From contig NC_072893.1 in the NCBI RefSeq assembly GCF_027943255.1, positions 130,013,784 through 130,077,783 of the forward strand: a stretch of 64,000 nt of DNA. The letters run 5' to 3'. Under the pieces are notes generated by a model that had not been told where the DNA came from, made no database searches, and saw only the letters and a program-made list of their open reading frames with translations. Made by a program: the position numbers and the translations under genes. This document shows positions 20,932 through 33,440 of this stretch, one piece after another; the stretch's first letter is position 1; each line of letters begins with the position of its first letter. The stretch comes from Anastrepha obliqua (Eukaryota > Arthropoda > Insecta > Diptera > Tephritidae).

Positions 20932-22579
20932 CTACATAAACAGTTTTAAAAATTAAAATAATAAGTTTTTTTTTTGTTAATAAAAATATGTAAAAGGAAA
21001 TAGTCAAAAACACTGTAGTACTTCTATATTTTTATTACTTATTTTTAATGTTTCCCTTTTAACTTACTTCTTAAAAATAATTTTAACAATAAAAGAGTAG
21101 GATAACATAAACCACATTTTTAGTGCAAGCACACAAAAATTCATTTAAAGAAAATTTAAAAAATGCTTTGTACTCCATCTCAAATTGTTAAAACTCAGCG
21201 ACTGCGGCACCTTCGCCATGAAGGATTCTGTAAAATGTTGCCGCTTAATGTAATTCTGCGCTTGAATTACTGGCGATTTTTTTTATCATAGGACTTCGTC
21301 CAACCAAAACAAAAGCGAACACATGAAATTGCAGATCATAAAAAAGAAAGTCAAAGACATAACTAAGAAAACAAGCCCCCACAATACGGTGTAATACATT
21401 TTATTTTTCAATTAATTTTTTATGTTTTTTATAATAATTTAAAATTATTTTTAGTTCTGCAGCTGTGTTTCGTTTTCTTTTCTATTTTGTCGCGGATTTT
21501 TTTTTTTAACTTCTCTACCTTTTCAGCCCTTTCGCTGTTAATTTAGAGCAGATGTAAAACATTTTGAATGACAGAGCAGCCAGACTAAGCAACTTATAAG
21601 TTAAATAATATTGCAAATTATTTTCTTTCCTTAAGATCCACTGAGATTAACTGATTTTGAGAGGTAGTGGACGGCAGCTTTCGTTGTCTCCTCACGACAG
21701 TCGGTTGTCGGATTTATATACGTACAAAGTCTGTCACTTCAGCAGCTTGACCCGAATATTTATGAAGAATGTTTATGCTTTAAAAAAAACAAAGAAATTT
21801 ATATTTTTACGAGTGCAGAACAACTACAAAAATAAGGCCACATCACCACTTTTAATGTGGCCCTATGCTCCAACTTGGAACTCTAGGAATTGATGATAAC
21901 CACTTTTAATCTAACGCCAGTTATACTGGAGTAATCTAGAAAGAAAAACAATCTGCAAAGAAAATTTTGAAGTTTTGAAACAGCACAGAAAGTTTGAAAA
22001 ATTTGAAATTGAAAAACAAAAAAGGTGTGTTTACTTTTTTCTGATTTTGTTTGCTTTTGAACCTTGTTTATGACCTCGAAAAAATCATAAAATAATAATG
22101 AGCTTTTAAAAAACAAACTAAAACTGCCAATTGGAATCTGCCAAAAAAAGTTTTATAAAATTTTGAAATATTAATATGCCAAATTTATTTCTTGAAAAAA
22201 ATTTCAAATGTCGATATGCAGTATATTTACCGGTTTTCCTTTACGAACAAAATTTTAAAGAATATAATAATAAATAGAATTTTTGGAAAAAAGTTTTCAG
22301 GCACAATTCATGAGCAGAGCAAACCCATGAAGCAATAATTAAAGGTGATGTAAGTAGCCTAATTTTCACCCTGTGTTAGCCATCTTGAAGCTACTTAATA
22401 AATCCGTGTTGTCCTCTTGGAAAAGCTACTTTTTATTTCAGAGCAAATTCTAAAGAAAAAGTACTCAAAAGCGTAGAAATTAAAATTTTTGCTGAAAAAG
22501 TTAGCAGGCAATACTGTTTTGCCTATTCCATTTTGCTTAGACTTTCGCATCTTTCAATTCTATTGAAAGTTCTGTGAAA
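20932..22579. other. AT-rich noncoding, contains dispersed repeat d
   Basis: Apart from the hairpin repeat at 21690-21785 I see no gene or element. Confidence 0.4.
21690..21785 (+). repeat. Dispersed hairpin repeat, copy d
   Basis: It has 'cacgacagtcggttgtcgg', 'ctgtcacttcagcagc' and 'gaatgtttatgct' with a degraded hairpin. Confidence 0.55.
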
Positions 22580-24402
22580 ATTATTTATTTTATTTATTTT
22601 TTTATTTTTTAAAAGCTTAAATAACAATACAATTGCTAAATAAACAAAAAGATAACGCAGCGCTAGCAACAGAGGCTTTCAGCTGGCTGGTGAAGAATTC
22701 CTGGTTTATATACGTCGTAGAAGATCAGAGTCCTTCAGAAATTTATAGATTTTCGAAATGTTGGAATCGGAAGGGTTAATTAATAGCGATAGTGCATCAT
22801 GACCGTCAAAATTCTGCTGTCTTTGTCTATCTAGTCCAGGGCAAAAGGCTAACAAGTGCAGGATACTGACTGGAGTATTACAAAATGGACACAGGCTTGG
22901 TTGCCTCCCTTGCAGTAGATATGCATTGGTGATTACACTGTGACCAATGCGTAGGCGAGTATATGGCGTAGTATAGTTAAATGGGAGGGATGATAGATAA
23001 GTTGGTTTAGTACGATTAGAATTAATCCTGGAGTAATGGTGGCTATAGTGAAACCAGTCAGCTACTAGTTTGGTTTGCTTATGCTGCTTTATAAGTCTAT
23101 AAACATCATTTTTACATAAAAGGTTTGATGTGATCGTAGGAGTAATGCTCATATCCTTGGCAGTATTATCAGCGATTGTATTGCCGTTGATGCATGAATG
23201 CCCTGGTACCCACATGATTTTGATATTATGAGGGTGAGAAATCAGGATATTTCTTATGGTTCCAATAATGTGGTTGGAATTATTATAGTTCTTTATGGCC
23301 TGAAAACAGGACATACTGTCTGTGCATATAATGTATTTCCCCTTCGATTTTGACGAATACTGCATGGCGTAGAGAACTGCTGTTGCTTCTGCGGTGAAAA
23401 TTGAACAAAACGGAAGTAGTAGTCCATACGATATAGGCTCTCCATTCTCTTTCACGACAGCGAAGGAAGTGTAATTCGCTTTGGAACCATCGGTGAAGAT
23501 TAGCTGCCAACTAGTGCTTTTAAAGCGAGATGAAATTTCTAAAAAATGTGCGCAATACTCTGCCGATGTCGTAGTAGATTTTTGCATGTAACTTAAGTCG
23601 TTTATAAAAGATGATTTTTTTAGCACCCATGGCGGGTAATGGCCATGTCTCGTCGATAATAGTCTTAAGGGCAGTCCATTGTCTTTTGCAAAAGAGGCGC
23701 ATTTGGAAATTGATGAAGCTATCTTAGGAGTCTGTGCACGCACGGCTGCCGAGTGAAAGCATTTTTGTAGCAAAGCATTAGAAGTGAGAGCAAGCTTAGG
23801 ATAAAGTTTCCTTATATTGTCCTCCACATTGTCGATTAGTGATGGTAGACCTGATTCTGCCAAGATGTTTTTTATTGGCGAAGTAGGAAATGCACGTAAA
23901 GATCGTCGGACAGCAGTATGGTAAGGAGACGCTAGGAGCTTGATGTTATTTTTACCATGTTGCCCATATATTTCTACGCCATAGTTGATAGAGGATAAGA
24001 GGAGCGCCTTTGTAACGTTGACCAGCAATTCAGAGTTGATAAGCGAGCGTTTGCAAGATAAATATTTCACAATGTTTAACTTAAGAAATAGTTTATCTCT
24101 AACGTATTTACAGTGATGTTTAAAGGAATACTTAGAATCTAATACTATACCTAGAAACTTATGACTATCTGTACAAGTAATATTTGTATTGCTAAATGTA
24201 AACGTAGGTATATTGCAGTTTTGTTTCTTACAAATATGTAGTAGTTTAGTTTTATTTGGAGAGATTGAAACGCCTGAAGAAAGGGACCATGAGGAAATGC
24301 GGGATAGGATGTCTGTGAAGGTAGCCATAACGACATTTAGGTTAGGAATTTTAGAAAATAGAAGCAGATCATCTGCATACATTTGGTGGGAAATATGCTG
24401 TA
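22580..24402 (-). mobile_element. 5'-truncated I-type LINE
   Basis: The ORF2 C-terminal half plus a 3' untranslated region, ending in an AATAAATAA-like run near 22580-22610 as I elements do. Truncation lies just upstream of the YADD motif at about 24402. No clear target-site duplication was found. Confidence 0.8.
22706..24402 (-). pseudogene. I-type LINE ORF2, C-terminal half, open frame
   Basis: An uninterrupted frame of 558 codons from MYADDLLLFS to DLLRRI, extending a few codons further upstream (QHISHQ). It begins at the RT catalytic YADD (residues 2-5), with the RT thumb (KFLGIVLDSKYSF, 75-87) next. RNase H follows with D298 (IFTDGSK), E332 (FTAEATA), D355 (ICTDSMS), and H395 and D405 (VPGHSCING, then ADNTAK). 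A CCHC knuckle comes last (C498, C501, H509, C514). The endonuclease, most of RT and ORF1 are missing, so it cannot move alone. The lack of stops over 1.7 kb suggests recent insertion compared with the other LINE scraps here. Confidence 0.88.
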
Positions 24403-25371
24403 CGTAAATGCTTGCGCAACACCTACACGAGCAAGTCCTCGCGCTTTACGTCTTACACGTAAGTTGTAGTGATATACATATTTATGAATTAACAATTTTT
24501 AAGATTTTTGGTTTACAGGTTTTTGATTTCTGCCCGAATCATCGCAATTACTAAAAGTGGATTATATTATCAATATAGAAATTTTTCGATGTATTAGTTT
24601 TAGACTATATGAATATATTTTCCTAACTATACTAATATTAGGGACGCCAAGTATATTAAGGTAGACAAATTTTAAACAATAAGCTAATAAATTTGTAATT
24701 TTTTCAATTTTAACTCTTCTAACTCCAATGTTTTTCTTACGTGGAGAATGATCGACTGAACTTCTGCTTTTGCATTGTCTTTACGGTAACAAATGGACAT
24801 ACATATATTGTCATATATTGTTATGCTCGAAATACGAAATTAAATTTTCTGTTTTATCTCATTCCTGTCGTTAACATATCATGGCAGCCAAATCTATATC
24901 AAATTCAATGGTTTAACAAGTTACTCTCTTAATGCATATGAAGGATGCTAAAAGTCAGCATTTATTTCAGGAATAAAAGTTTGTAAAAACAGTTATGAAA
25001 CGTACATTTACGTTCGTACGGTACTGAAATGAGGAAATTTGCAACACGTCGTAATGCAAAGGTTACTAAACATGGCTTTATATGCATAAGAGTGAAATAA
25101 TTTTCCAAAATATTTTTGTTTACTAGCTGCATTTCCATTTTAATGTAATGAAAATACTCCTTTAGAGACTCCATTTTTTTACTTTTGTCTCGTTTCCCAT
25201 CTAACTAATATTTGTTTTACAACTGCGAACTAACTTAAAACACATACATAAGTAACATCACATATTTCTGAGTGCTCTTGTGTTAGATAAACATTCAAAA
25301 TATTCTAAGTAAATATTATATTCGCTTTAAAACAAAAACAATAATTTTTCTGTTGTTTTGTTTTAATGTAG
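24403..25371. other. AT-rich noncoding
   Basis: No supported feature, except that a pyrimidine-rich stretch near 25345-25370 ends in TAG just before the transposase-like frame. Confidence 0.35.
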
Positions 25372-25785
25372 AAGTAATAACCAATATACCAACGATTCAT
25401 TAAATGAGGACGCTGACTTTGATAGCTTACACGAAGATGCCCTTGAATATATTGCCGGTTACATAATACGCAAATTAAAGTTGACCAATTGTTCATGCAA
25501 TGAGCCTACATTTACTTGGGTTGACACTTTATCTAAGGGCGGATTAGTTAAACCAAGCACCGAGTTCTTGGACAAAATTAAAATGTTGGAATCAGCGTTT
25601 AACCAGTTCAACGGCAGGGATCTTTACGGTGGGATATCATTTTTACAAAAATTGTTCAGATTAAGTGAAAACGTGAGTTTACGCGATGACGTTAAACGAT
25701 TTTTTTTTAAATGCCGGATGCACTTTCGAATAAAGCATCTTAACCGGAGCAATAAACAAAAGAAGAGAACAATGAGCATTCGATA
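25372..25785 (+). pseudogene. P-element/THAP9-like transposase C-terminal fragment
   Basis: An open frame of about 138 codons reads EDALEYIAGYIIRKLKL, then TWVDTLSKGGLVKPSTEFL, then FFFKCRMHFRIKHLNR and stops at 25785. The 'ALEYIAGY-RK' and 'S-GGL--PS' words resemble the C-terminal part of P-superfamily transposases. The assignment is from memory and moderate. It is preceded by 'tgttttgttttaatgtag', a good splice acceptor, so this may be a last exon. No upstream exon or terminal inverted repeats were recognised. Confidence 0.5.
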
Positions 25786-26874
25786 AGATAATTGTAAGTA
25801 AAGTATGCAATGCTTTGGGCGTCTACTTGTGTTTCTGCGTATATATGAATTTATCTTTTTTTCAACACAGATTTTATACTTGTAACTTTGCAGGTAATCT
25901 CGTTAAAAAATCAAATGTATGATTAGCGGACGTGACGAAATAAAAGTGGTTTTTCCTCGTTAAGAGTTTCCACTATTCTCAAGTTGTTTTATTTATTACT
26001 TCAGTGTAGGTTTACAAATGGCACCTATATATTCCAATCCGATGCATGGTCAAAATACATATATATATGACACAAATCCATGGGAATAGTTAAGTTAAAA
26101 ATATAAATAATTAAGTACCACTTATAAAATAACATAAAATTATTCTATGGCTTACAACGACCTTTTTCAATTTTTTACTACATTTTCAGAAAGGGGATAA
26201 ACTTATGCCCTTTTTTCCCTTGCTTCCAAATTGCATCAATGGATTAAGTAGCATCCGGAATCAGTTGTCAAACTTTACTTAACCTTGTATAATTGAATCA
26301 TGGAGCAAACCAACAAATTAAAAACAAATTTGAACGTCAAAGTATTTAATTTTTTTTAAATATAAATGCACAAGAGTAGGTACGTCTTAAATCACTGATT
26401 TTCTTATGTTTAAAAAACGCAATGTTATTTTTTTTTTAATTATATATTTTTTCTGATTTTTTCTTTTGAAAATTAAAAATATTTTTTAAAATATAATATT
26501 TTTTAATATTTTAAATATTTTTTAAACTATTTTTAATATTTTTTTATTATTATTATTTTTTTTAATTTTTATTATTTTTTATTTTTTTCATTTTAAATAA
26601 CAATTTTAAATTATGGGCATATCAAATATTTTCCTTAAAGCTGGTAAAGGCAGCAGAAATGTTTTTTTTTTACTTTTTGACTTAATTAACTAAGGAGCAA
26701 AACTACCTTTTTGAATACATAAAAAATTCAAAAATGGCATCCGAGTGCATAAAATAAAAATTAACTATTCGAAGTACTTAAAAGCTTTGGCATTATTTAA
26801 AGCGTCAAATAAAATTTAATTTTATATGTCATAACACACATTCATACATGAGCACAAAAAAAATAATAGTAATA
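25786..26874. other. AT-rich noncoding with T-rich tract
   Basis: 26430-26600 is a T/A low-complexity tract. No gene or element was recognised. Confidence 0.4.
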
Positions 26875-27805
26875 CCTTCTACTCAAATATGAACGAGACG
26901 GTATCAATAAAACGGTTCGCGGATGACATATGGCAAAAATAAATTTTTTATTTTTTGGTAGGACTGTTATAAGCTTACATGGCAAATTTCAGCGTGATAT
27001 GTCACATAGTTTGTTTTCTGTGCTACTGTAAACAAGTCAAGCTCGAGTGTGTTCTTCGAATTCTCTTTTATGACTTCAATTGTCTCAAAATGTTTTCCAC
27101 GGAGCGGTAACTTGAGCTTGGGAAACAGGAAAAAGTCACATGGAGCCATATCAGGCGAATACGGTGCTTGCGGAACGATATTAACATTATTTTTGTTCAA
27201 ATAATCGCGAACAAGGCGTGATGTGTGAGCTGGTGCATTATCGTGATGCAAGAACCATGACTTATTGTACCACAATTCCTTCCTTTTAAGACGAATATTC
27301 TCGCGCAAACGCTTTAAAACGTCTAAATAATATTCATTAACCGATTTTTCGATTTGTGCGATTTTTAAGCACAATTTCCTTTACTTTTCCGATGTTTTCG
27401 TCGTTTACTGATGTTGCTGGACGACGTTCATGAGGCAAGTTTTCAACCGATGTACGGCCCTCTTTGAACGATTTGTACCACTGGAAAACACGTGCACGCG
27501 ATAGAGCAGAGTCCCCATAGGTTGTCTGCAACATCTTTAAGGCGTCTGAAGCCGAAATTTTGTTGGAATAACAAAATTTCAAACAAATTCTTTGTTCAAC
27601 TTGAATTTCCATCGTTAAATTCGAAGAACACACTCGAGCTTAACTTGTTTACTAGTAGTACGAAAACAAACTATGTGACATATCACGCTGAAATTTGCCA
27701 TGTAAGCTTATAACAGTCCTACCAAAAAATAAAAAATTTATTTTTGCCATATGTCATCCGCGGACCGTTTTATTGATACCGTCTCGTTCATATTTGAGTA
27801 GAAGG
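26875..27805 (-). mobile_element. Deleted mariner with terminal repeats of about 188 bp
   Basis: TA lies at 26873-26874 and 27806-27807. The ends begin CCTTCTACTCAAATATGAAC and are inverted copies for about 188 bases (26875-27062 and 27618-27805), with only a few differences. Mariner ends are normally about 30 bases. Confidence 0.88.
27063..27612 (-). pseudogene. Mariner transposase, two internal deletions
   Basis: From the start at 27612 the minus strand reads MEIQVEQRICLKFCYSNK, then SRARVFQWYKSFKEGRTSVE (DNA-binding domain). After an out-of-frame deletion near 27345 it reads NEYYLDVLKRLRENIRLKRK, then HHDNAPAHTSRLVRDYL and PQAPYSPDMAPCDFFLFPKL. The second and third catalytic Asp are present and the first (GDE region) is deleted. 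The last 60 or so residues are missing, replaced by the inverted copy of the 5' end. It cannot make active transposase. Confidence 0.85.
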
Positions 27806-27807
27806 TA

Positions 27808-29560
27808 CGAGTATATCTAAAATCCTTTATTTTGCACTTGACCTCATCTAGCTCCATAAAATTAGCCAACATCTAAAATCTAAGCATCGCTCCCAACGGC
27901 ATCCCTGCAGACTTAATTCCGAATACCAATCAGTTTATTGCTTCGCCTTTTCCTTCGATTGCCGTTATGTATCCGTTACGTACTAACAATTTAACTCAAA
28001 TATTTCCTTTCCTAATATTTTCTCCCTCTCTCTCTCTCTTTCCTCTTCGCTCATATGTTAACTAGAAAAACCTTCCGTTTTTTTCGAATAATCAATTTTA
28101 TCAGAATTTGAACTAGAATTGCATTTACGTCAAATATTTGAATATTTGTTAGTAAACATTTTCCTGTCAATAAAATGTAATGCACTTTCATGCAAACGGA
28201 CAGAGCTGATTGGCTTGCATAGAAACAGTAGTAAGTGTCCTCCGTCCCGTGCGCTGTGCTGTTGTCCCTTGGGCGCCTGCACTGATAACCGCAAAATTCA
28301 TAAGCTATAAACAAACATACATGCATATGTAACCACATATGTTTACACATACATACATATGTATGTACGTATTTAAAAATATATGCACCATTCCATGTGC
28401 TTCTGCATTCTCCCATGCGCCACTTCTATTCCCAGCAGAGCGACGCAGCAAAACCGCAGTACACTGGCTAGCAGCGCTGCGCAAGGCCAGCCACAGAAGA
28501 TACAGCTGTTGACGGGCAGAGCAAATATATACATACGTATGTGCATATGCGTATACATATGTATGTGCGCATGCGGTAGGTTATGGTGGCGCACAAAAAG
28601 GCAAACACAAGCAAATAATAACAATCGCAAAATAGGGAAGAGTAGCAGCACTGCGCGAACATGAGAATACTCGTATACCTGTAGTTTTTGCTGTATATGT
28701 ATGTATGTAAAGACAATGTAAAAGAAAAAACACTCACTCAACCACCAACAACAGTCAGAGTAAATCATACAAACAGAAAGTGGTGAACAAACAATAGCAA
28801 AAAAATGTGTAATGGTCAGGGCTAACATTGCATTAGCGCGCCACTAAATATTTAGTGTAAGGTTAGTGCTCGCAAAGTTGGATAGTGTGTACATATGTGT
28901 GCGACAGTGAGAGAGAGAGTTACATAGAGAATGACAATGTGCGTGCTGCTGTTTATCATTTAACAGCGGAGTGGGCAGTTAATGCCGAATGGGTTGTAGC
29001 GTTGCCAAATCGAATGCTTTCTCAAGCATGTTGACCTAAACATATAAAAATCTCCTAACAATTTACCAAATAAAGCGTATTTGTTTCTCGACTCATTTTG
29101 CTATTTCTCCAACATTTTATGGCAATTTTTTAAGAATATGGCGTAATGGTAATAAATAGTTGAACGTAGTAACTTTACCTAGCCTTTTTGGTATGTCTGT
29201 TTTCTTATGGCAAAGTTCGTTATGACAACTTTTTGTTTATAAACTGTTAGAAAAATCTGCATCTTCATTTCCAATGAGTATGAATGAGAGTTTAAATGAG
29301 TCGTATAGGTTTGGTCCTCTACTGTCATTACAATACAATAAGAGCTACAACATCAGAAATCATTGAGGAGGCATATGTAGATCCAAGAAGATCCCAGTTT
29401 GATTCCAAGCTTAAAACTGCTGATAGTAGAGTAACCTAAAATGAACGAGTAGTCCATATTTTTGCCATTATAGTTTTTTGTATAACTTCTGGAAAATCAT
29501 TACAGAGGTGGTTAAAGTTATGAAGAATCGTTTAAGTAAATGTATTGAAGAGGAAGACTA
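27808..29560. other. Noncoding with CT and TATG microsatellites
   Basis: A (CT)n tract lies at 28020-28045 and ATGTATG/CATACAT clusters at 28310-28375 and 28525-28570. Several open frames exist on both strands, but they overlap simple repeats and show no domain. No gene is supported. Confidence 0.45.
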
Positions 29561-29576
29561 CATTCAACGTTTCATC

Positions 29577-29665
29577 GAGAGTCGGTTATACGATGCCGTA
29601 ACGACCAGGATTTATATCCGGCCAAAGACTATCAGTCCAGCATCATTTCCCATGCTTCGTCGGGA
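29577..29665 (+). repeat. Dispersed hairpin repeat, copy e
   Basis: It has 'gagagtcggttatacgatgc', 'ggatttatatccggccaaag' and 'actatcagtccagcatcatt', with the hairpin degraded. Confidence 0.6.
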
Positions 29666-30909
29666 TTTTTTCTTTATTCAATACTAATTTATATGAACCT
29701 AATTCTGAGATTATATTATTATTTAAATCATGGTTTTTTAAGCAAAATAGATGACAAAATATGGTATAAAAAACTACTATTTTCAAGCGCCTCAAAAGGA
29801 GGCAATTTTCAATATTTTTTTACCACAACTAGGTTCATATTTTTAGGAAATATGTTGTTAATAAAAAAAAATTGCTGTTGATTTCAGGGAAAAATTGCAA
29901 CTTCAGGAATTCCCACCAGCAAGGCACTCGGATGGCGATCGTCCATGGACAACACGCTCTAACGCCACTATCTCCCGCGAAAATAGCTTCCAAAAAATGT
30001 AAAAGTGTACTTAAAAATATAAATAAAATATCCTCTAAACTTAAACAATAGCTGAATATTCCTTGTTTGTTCAAAAAAATTTCGAAAAACACCAAAACTT
30101 TGGCTTCCAAAACCGGTTTCTCTCCTTAACCATAGTAAATATTGACACTTTTACTTCACTTCCTTCATAGATTTTTACTTTGAACAAACTGGTAATTTCA
30201 TACTTTCTCAAAGTTAACGCAAAGGCCTAAATAAACATTTTTCAATTATTGTATAAAAAATGTATTTATTCTTTATTTTTCTTTATTCAGAAATTTGTTC
30301 TAATAACACTGAAATAATATAGAAAGAAAGGCATGGCTAAGTGGAATTGGACCCTTTTATCTGTTAAAATTTGATTGTGGTTTATTTTATTAAAAAAAAA
30401 ATTATATACATATCTATCATTACTATCCCAGTGGACGAATTCCCAAAGATGAGCAAAAAAAAGTTGGCATTCTCGCAGACTTTACAAAGCAAGTAACTTC
30501 CAATTCGTTTTAACCAAACTGGCAGCACGGTTTGGCTATCTGATTTTGTAGCAGTGCAAAAGCAAACAGCTGATTTTCATGCAGCAATAGCGTGGAGAGT
30601 GCATTTGAAAATGAGAGAGATGCCTGCTGTTATTAGGCAAGACAAATGCAGTTATTTATGGGACTGTCGCTGGTACCTGTACGCAACATGTTCGAAGGTT
30701 TGATTGCTTTTGGAATAAATTCACCGGTTAACTGTTTGTGGAATGTGTATTAATGACGGCCACATTGGCACATAACTCGGAAGCACTGTTCTAAGTTCTC
30801 TGAAGTCACGTTTTCGAGGATTTTTCGGTGCATTTTACGCTTGGCGCTTTTTTGGCAAGCATATCAAAGACTTCTAATAATATTAATAATAATAATAAGC
30901 GCGCCACCT
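29666..30909. other. Noncoding, nothing recognised
   Basis: Only a short AAT repeat near 30878-30898 stands out. Confidence 0.35.
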
Positions 30910-31126
30910 GTGTTCGGTCAAACTTCTACTCCAAAAAATGCGTGCGCCTTGAATTTGTTCTACAAATGGAGGCACATGTAAGTATTTCTATAAAGACTCC
31001 GAACGGCAGATGGTTTTTAGGAGAGCATTTTTTATGGCAGAAATGCACCGGTGGGAGTCTGTCATTACCGTGGCTTTGAAACTGAAACTGCCGAAAGGTA
31101 ATCACGCATAAAGCCATTTGTCTACG
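30910..31126 (-). mobile_element. tRNA-derived SINE, copy 3 (strongly diverged)
   Basis: It keeps the complements of 'ctgccgttcggagtc', 'catttctgccat' and the head 'gccatttgtctacg', but has lost the B box by deletion. Confidence 0.6.
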
Positions 31127-31409
31127 ATACATGCGGTCAAATAATGTATTCCAGAAACCAGTCAGGAGATCGGGAGGTGAACGAATTGACTTTGATTTAA
31201 TTTATCTTTCGTAAATTAATTTAAATGCAAGAACTCAATCAGAATTTACTCATGCATAGGAACTTATAGCTAGTCACAGGCTAATAGCCTACGGAAGTCA
31301 AGTCCTGTCGAGGCTCTATGCTCAGAAAGGAGTGAACAAGAAAAAAATAAAAGCAACTTATGTTGAGTGCATCAGCTGACTACTCTATCATAGAGAATTA
31401 ATTTACTAG

Positions 31410-31690
31410 GAGCGCTGCTATTCGGCATTATTTACAATAAGCTGTACTGTATGCCATAGATGACCTGTATGCTCGTTGACTTCTTAATAGCATACTCCGG
31501 ACGCGTTTTGAAGTTCAAATGACTGTCAATCAATACTCCAGGGTATTTCATAGCTAGCTCGTATGTAATAATTTGAGCTCCTACTTTGCTTCTTATGAGT
31601 TTTGCCGTCTTTCCGCTGCTAATAAGAACTACATGAGACTGCAATATCCTCCGTGAGCTCCATTATTTTACTCCGTGGAGGCATTTCTAA
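31410..31690 (-). pseudogene. R1-group LINE RT thumb fragment
   Basis: The minus strand reads VVLISSGKTAKLIRSKVGA, then KYPGVLIDSHLNFKTRPEYA. This matches the 'K-E-VLISSRK...RYLGVLID--L-F--H-EYA-KK' region after the RT core. Flanking frames are broken. Confidence 0.6.
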
Positions 31691-31729
31691 CCTGAGCACG
31701 TCGTACATAAAACATTCGTATGAATGATG

Positions 31730-32871
31730 GATGTTGACTATTGGACTGTAGCAGTCATCGAGCATCGAACAGTGCAATCGAACTCCGCAACGGAACATCG
31801 AACAAACCATCGAGCCACTCTGTGTGATTTTGCCAGCGCGAGCATCGTTTGCGTGTTGTGTGGCGTGCGAGCATTTTTCTCCAATAGTGTCGTGCCGGTT
31901 TTCGTACCGTTTAGATGTGTTTAAATTTAACTTCATCGGCGTAGTTCGAACGCATCGTTTAAGTATTTTCGTATAAAAATTTTATTCAACAGCCACAAAG
32001 TGTCTAATGCCGAAACGTATATTTTGCGAGTAGCACGCAGTCAATTGGTAGAAATTGGAAAATACACAAATTAATGTGTATGGAAAATATTGAAAAATAA
32101 TAATTAATAGCTCAAGTACGAGTAAATGTAAATAGTTGAATGGAAAATCCGGTGCCCGTGGAAAAGTAATTGATTTGCAGTACGACGCGGAATCAATCAA
32201 ACAAAATAAATACGCGTACATCAAATTTCGTGCCTCTTAAAGGAGAAATAATTTAGCAGCGAAGACGCAAAGTATCGTATTTCGGCTGCTTCTTGTTTCC
32301 TTATTGCTGTTGCTTACAATTGTTTGGTTTTTGTACAATTTTGTGTTTTCTTTTTTTACTTTGTGCTTTGTTGTTTGCGTTTCTCAACGTTGGATCGCTT
32401 CGTGCGCTTTTGTGATTTTTCGGCTCTTTGCTATTTACGCCGGTGCGCCTTGTCCAAGAACATGTAGTGATTGCAGCACAACTAATCGGATGCTACCTGC
32501 AGGCTATTGTTTCGATTATCGAGTGACGAATAACTACGATTATTTAGTGCATCGCAAGTGAGCCTTTGTGTGTGTGTTTTGTGCATTGTCAGTGAGTTGA
32601 GGTTGTCCGTTGGAAATTGGAAATTGTAATACAGCCTTCATCTCGTATCTCTGTTGCGCACCGCAAAAAAAATAATAAATAAAGCAAAACAAATAGCTAA
32701 AGCATACAAAATTTTAGGCAGCTGCTAAAAATAGCAAAGAAATAAGTGAAACAAAATAGAAACCGGAAAAAGGAGTTTAAAAAGCCTAACTAAAAACAAA
32801 AACAAGCAACACGTTGCAAACGAGCTGTGGGCATTGAACGAGCGAGCAGCACTAAAGGAGAAAAAATTGAT
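31730..32871 (+). other. Candidate 5' untranslated exon ending in a splice donor
   Basis: This block is richer in CG dinucleotides and transposon-free. It changes toward A-rich sequence with many short stops, the look of a long dipteran 5' leader, and ends at 'gaaaaaattgat' followed by GTAAGTAAA at 32872, a consensus donor. No coding frame over 90 codons occurs and no start of transcription could be fixed. If correct, the rest of the window to the right may be intron of a plus-strand gene. Confidence 0.35.
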
Positions 32872-33164
32872 GTAAGTAAATATTGCCACATTAGTTAAGC
32901 AGTTGGAGAGAGCTCAAATCTGACGCAAAATATTTCACCCGTAGAAATTGCAGCTCAAGAGTTGCTCATCGCAAGTTTGGCTAAAGCCACGAGCATTAAA
33001 TAATTCTCGAAAAAAAAGAAATCGTTTTCCTGCTCAGATTGACCGATGCCCTCTGATTGAGCATCGAAAGAGCCGTGCTAGCTTCCATCAACTTTCCCTG
33101 AACATAGAGAAGAGTAAGAAGAAAATAATTATTATATAATATTATCCATATTATACGCAAATTT

Positions 33165-33335
33165 AGACTACCGGAGCACTGCAATGTTTTCAAAACGGAT
33201 GTAGCTGCTATCAACGAAACGATCGATTGGCTGCTCACTAGTGTAATGCTCTACCGGCATTGGGGATAAACATTTATTCCCATAGCCAAATATTAGTAAG
33301 GCCTTAATGATAGTGCGATGGAATGCCTGGCCGGG
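33165..33335 (+). pseudogene. LINE RNase H fragment
   Basis: It reads CNVFKTDVAAINETIDWLL in one frame and GINIYSHSQILVRP in another. These look like 'C-VFQAEV-AI' and 'INIYSDSQA' of LINE RNase H. Short and shifted, moderate recognition. Confidence 0.45.
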
Positions 33336-33440
33336 GAATGCCTGACATCCCCTTCTGGCGCTAGAGAGGAGTCCACTCTGCCTATCATTGCTACGATGTC
33401 CGGCCAAGAATTGTCAATATATGTTTTTGTTTTCACTTTT

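Noticed and set aside
28373..28828. 151-codon minus-strand Cys/Phe-rich frame
   Set aside because: It overlaps CATATG/TATG microsatellites and has frames open on both strands.
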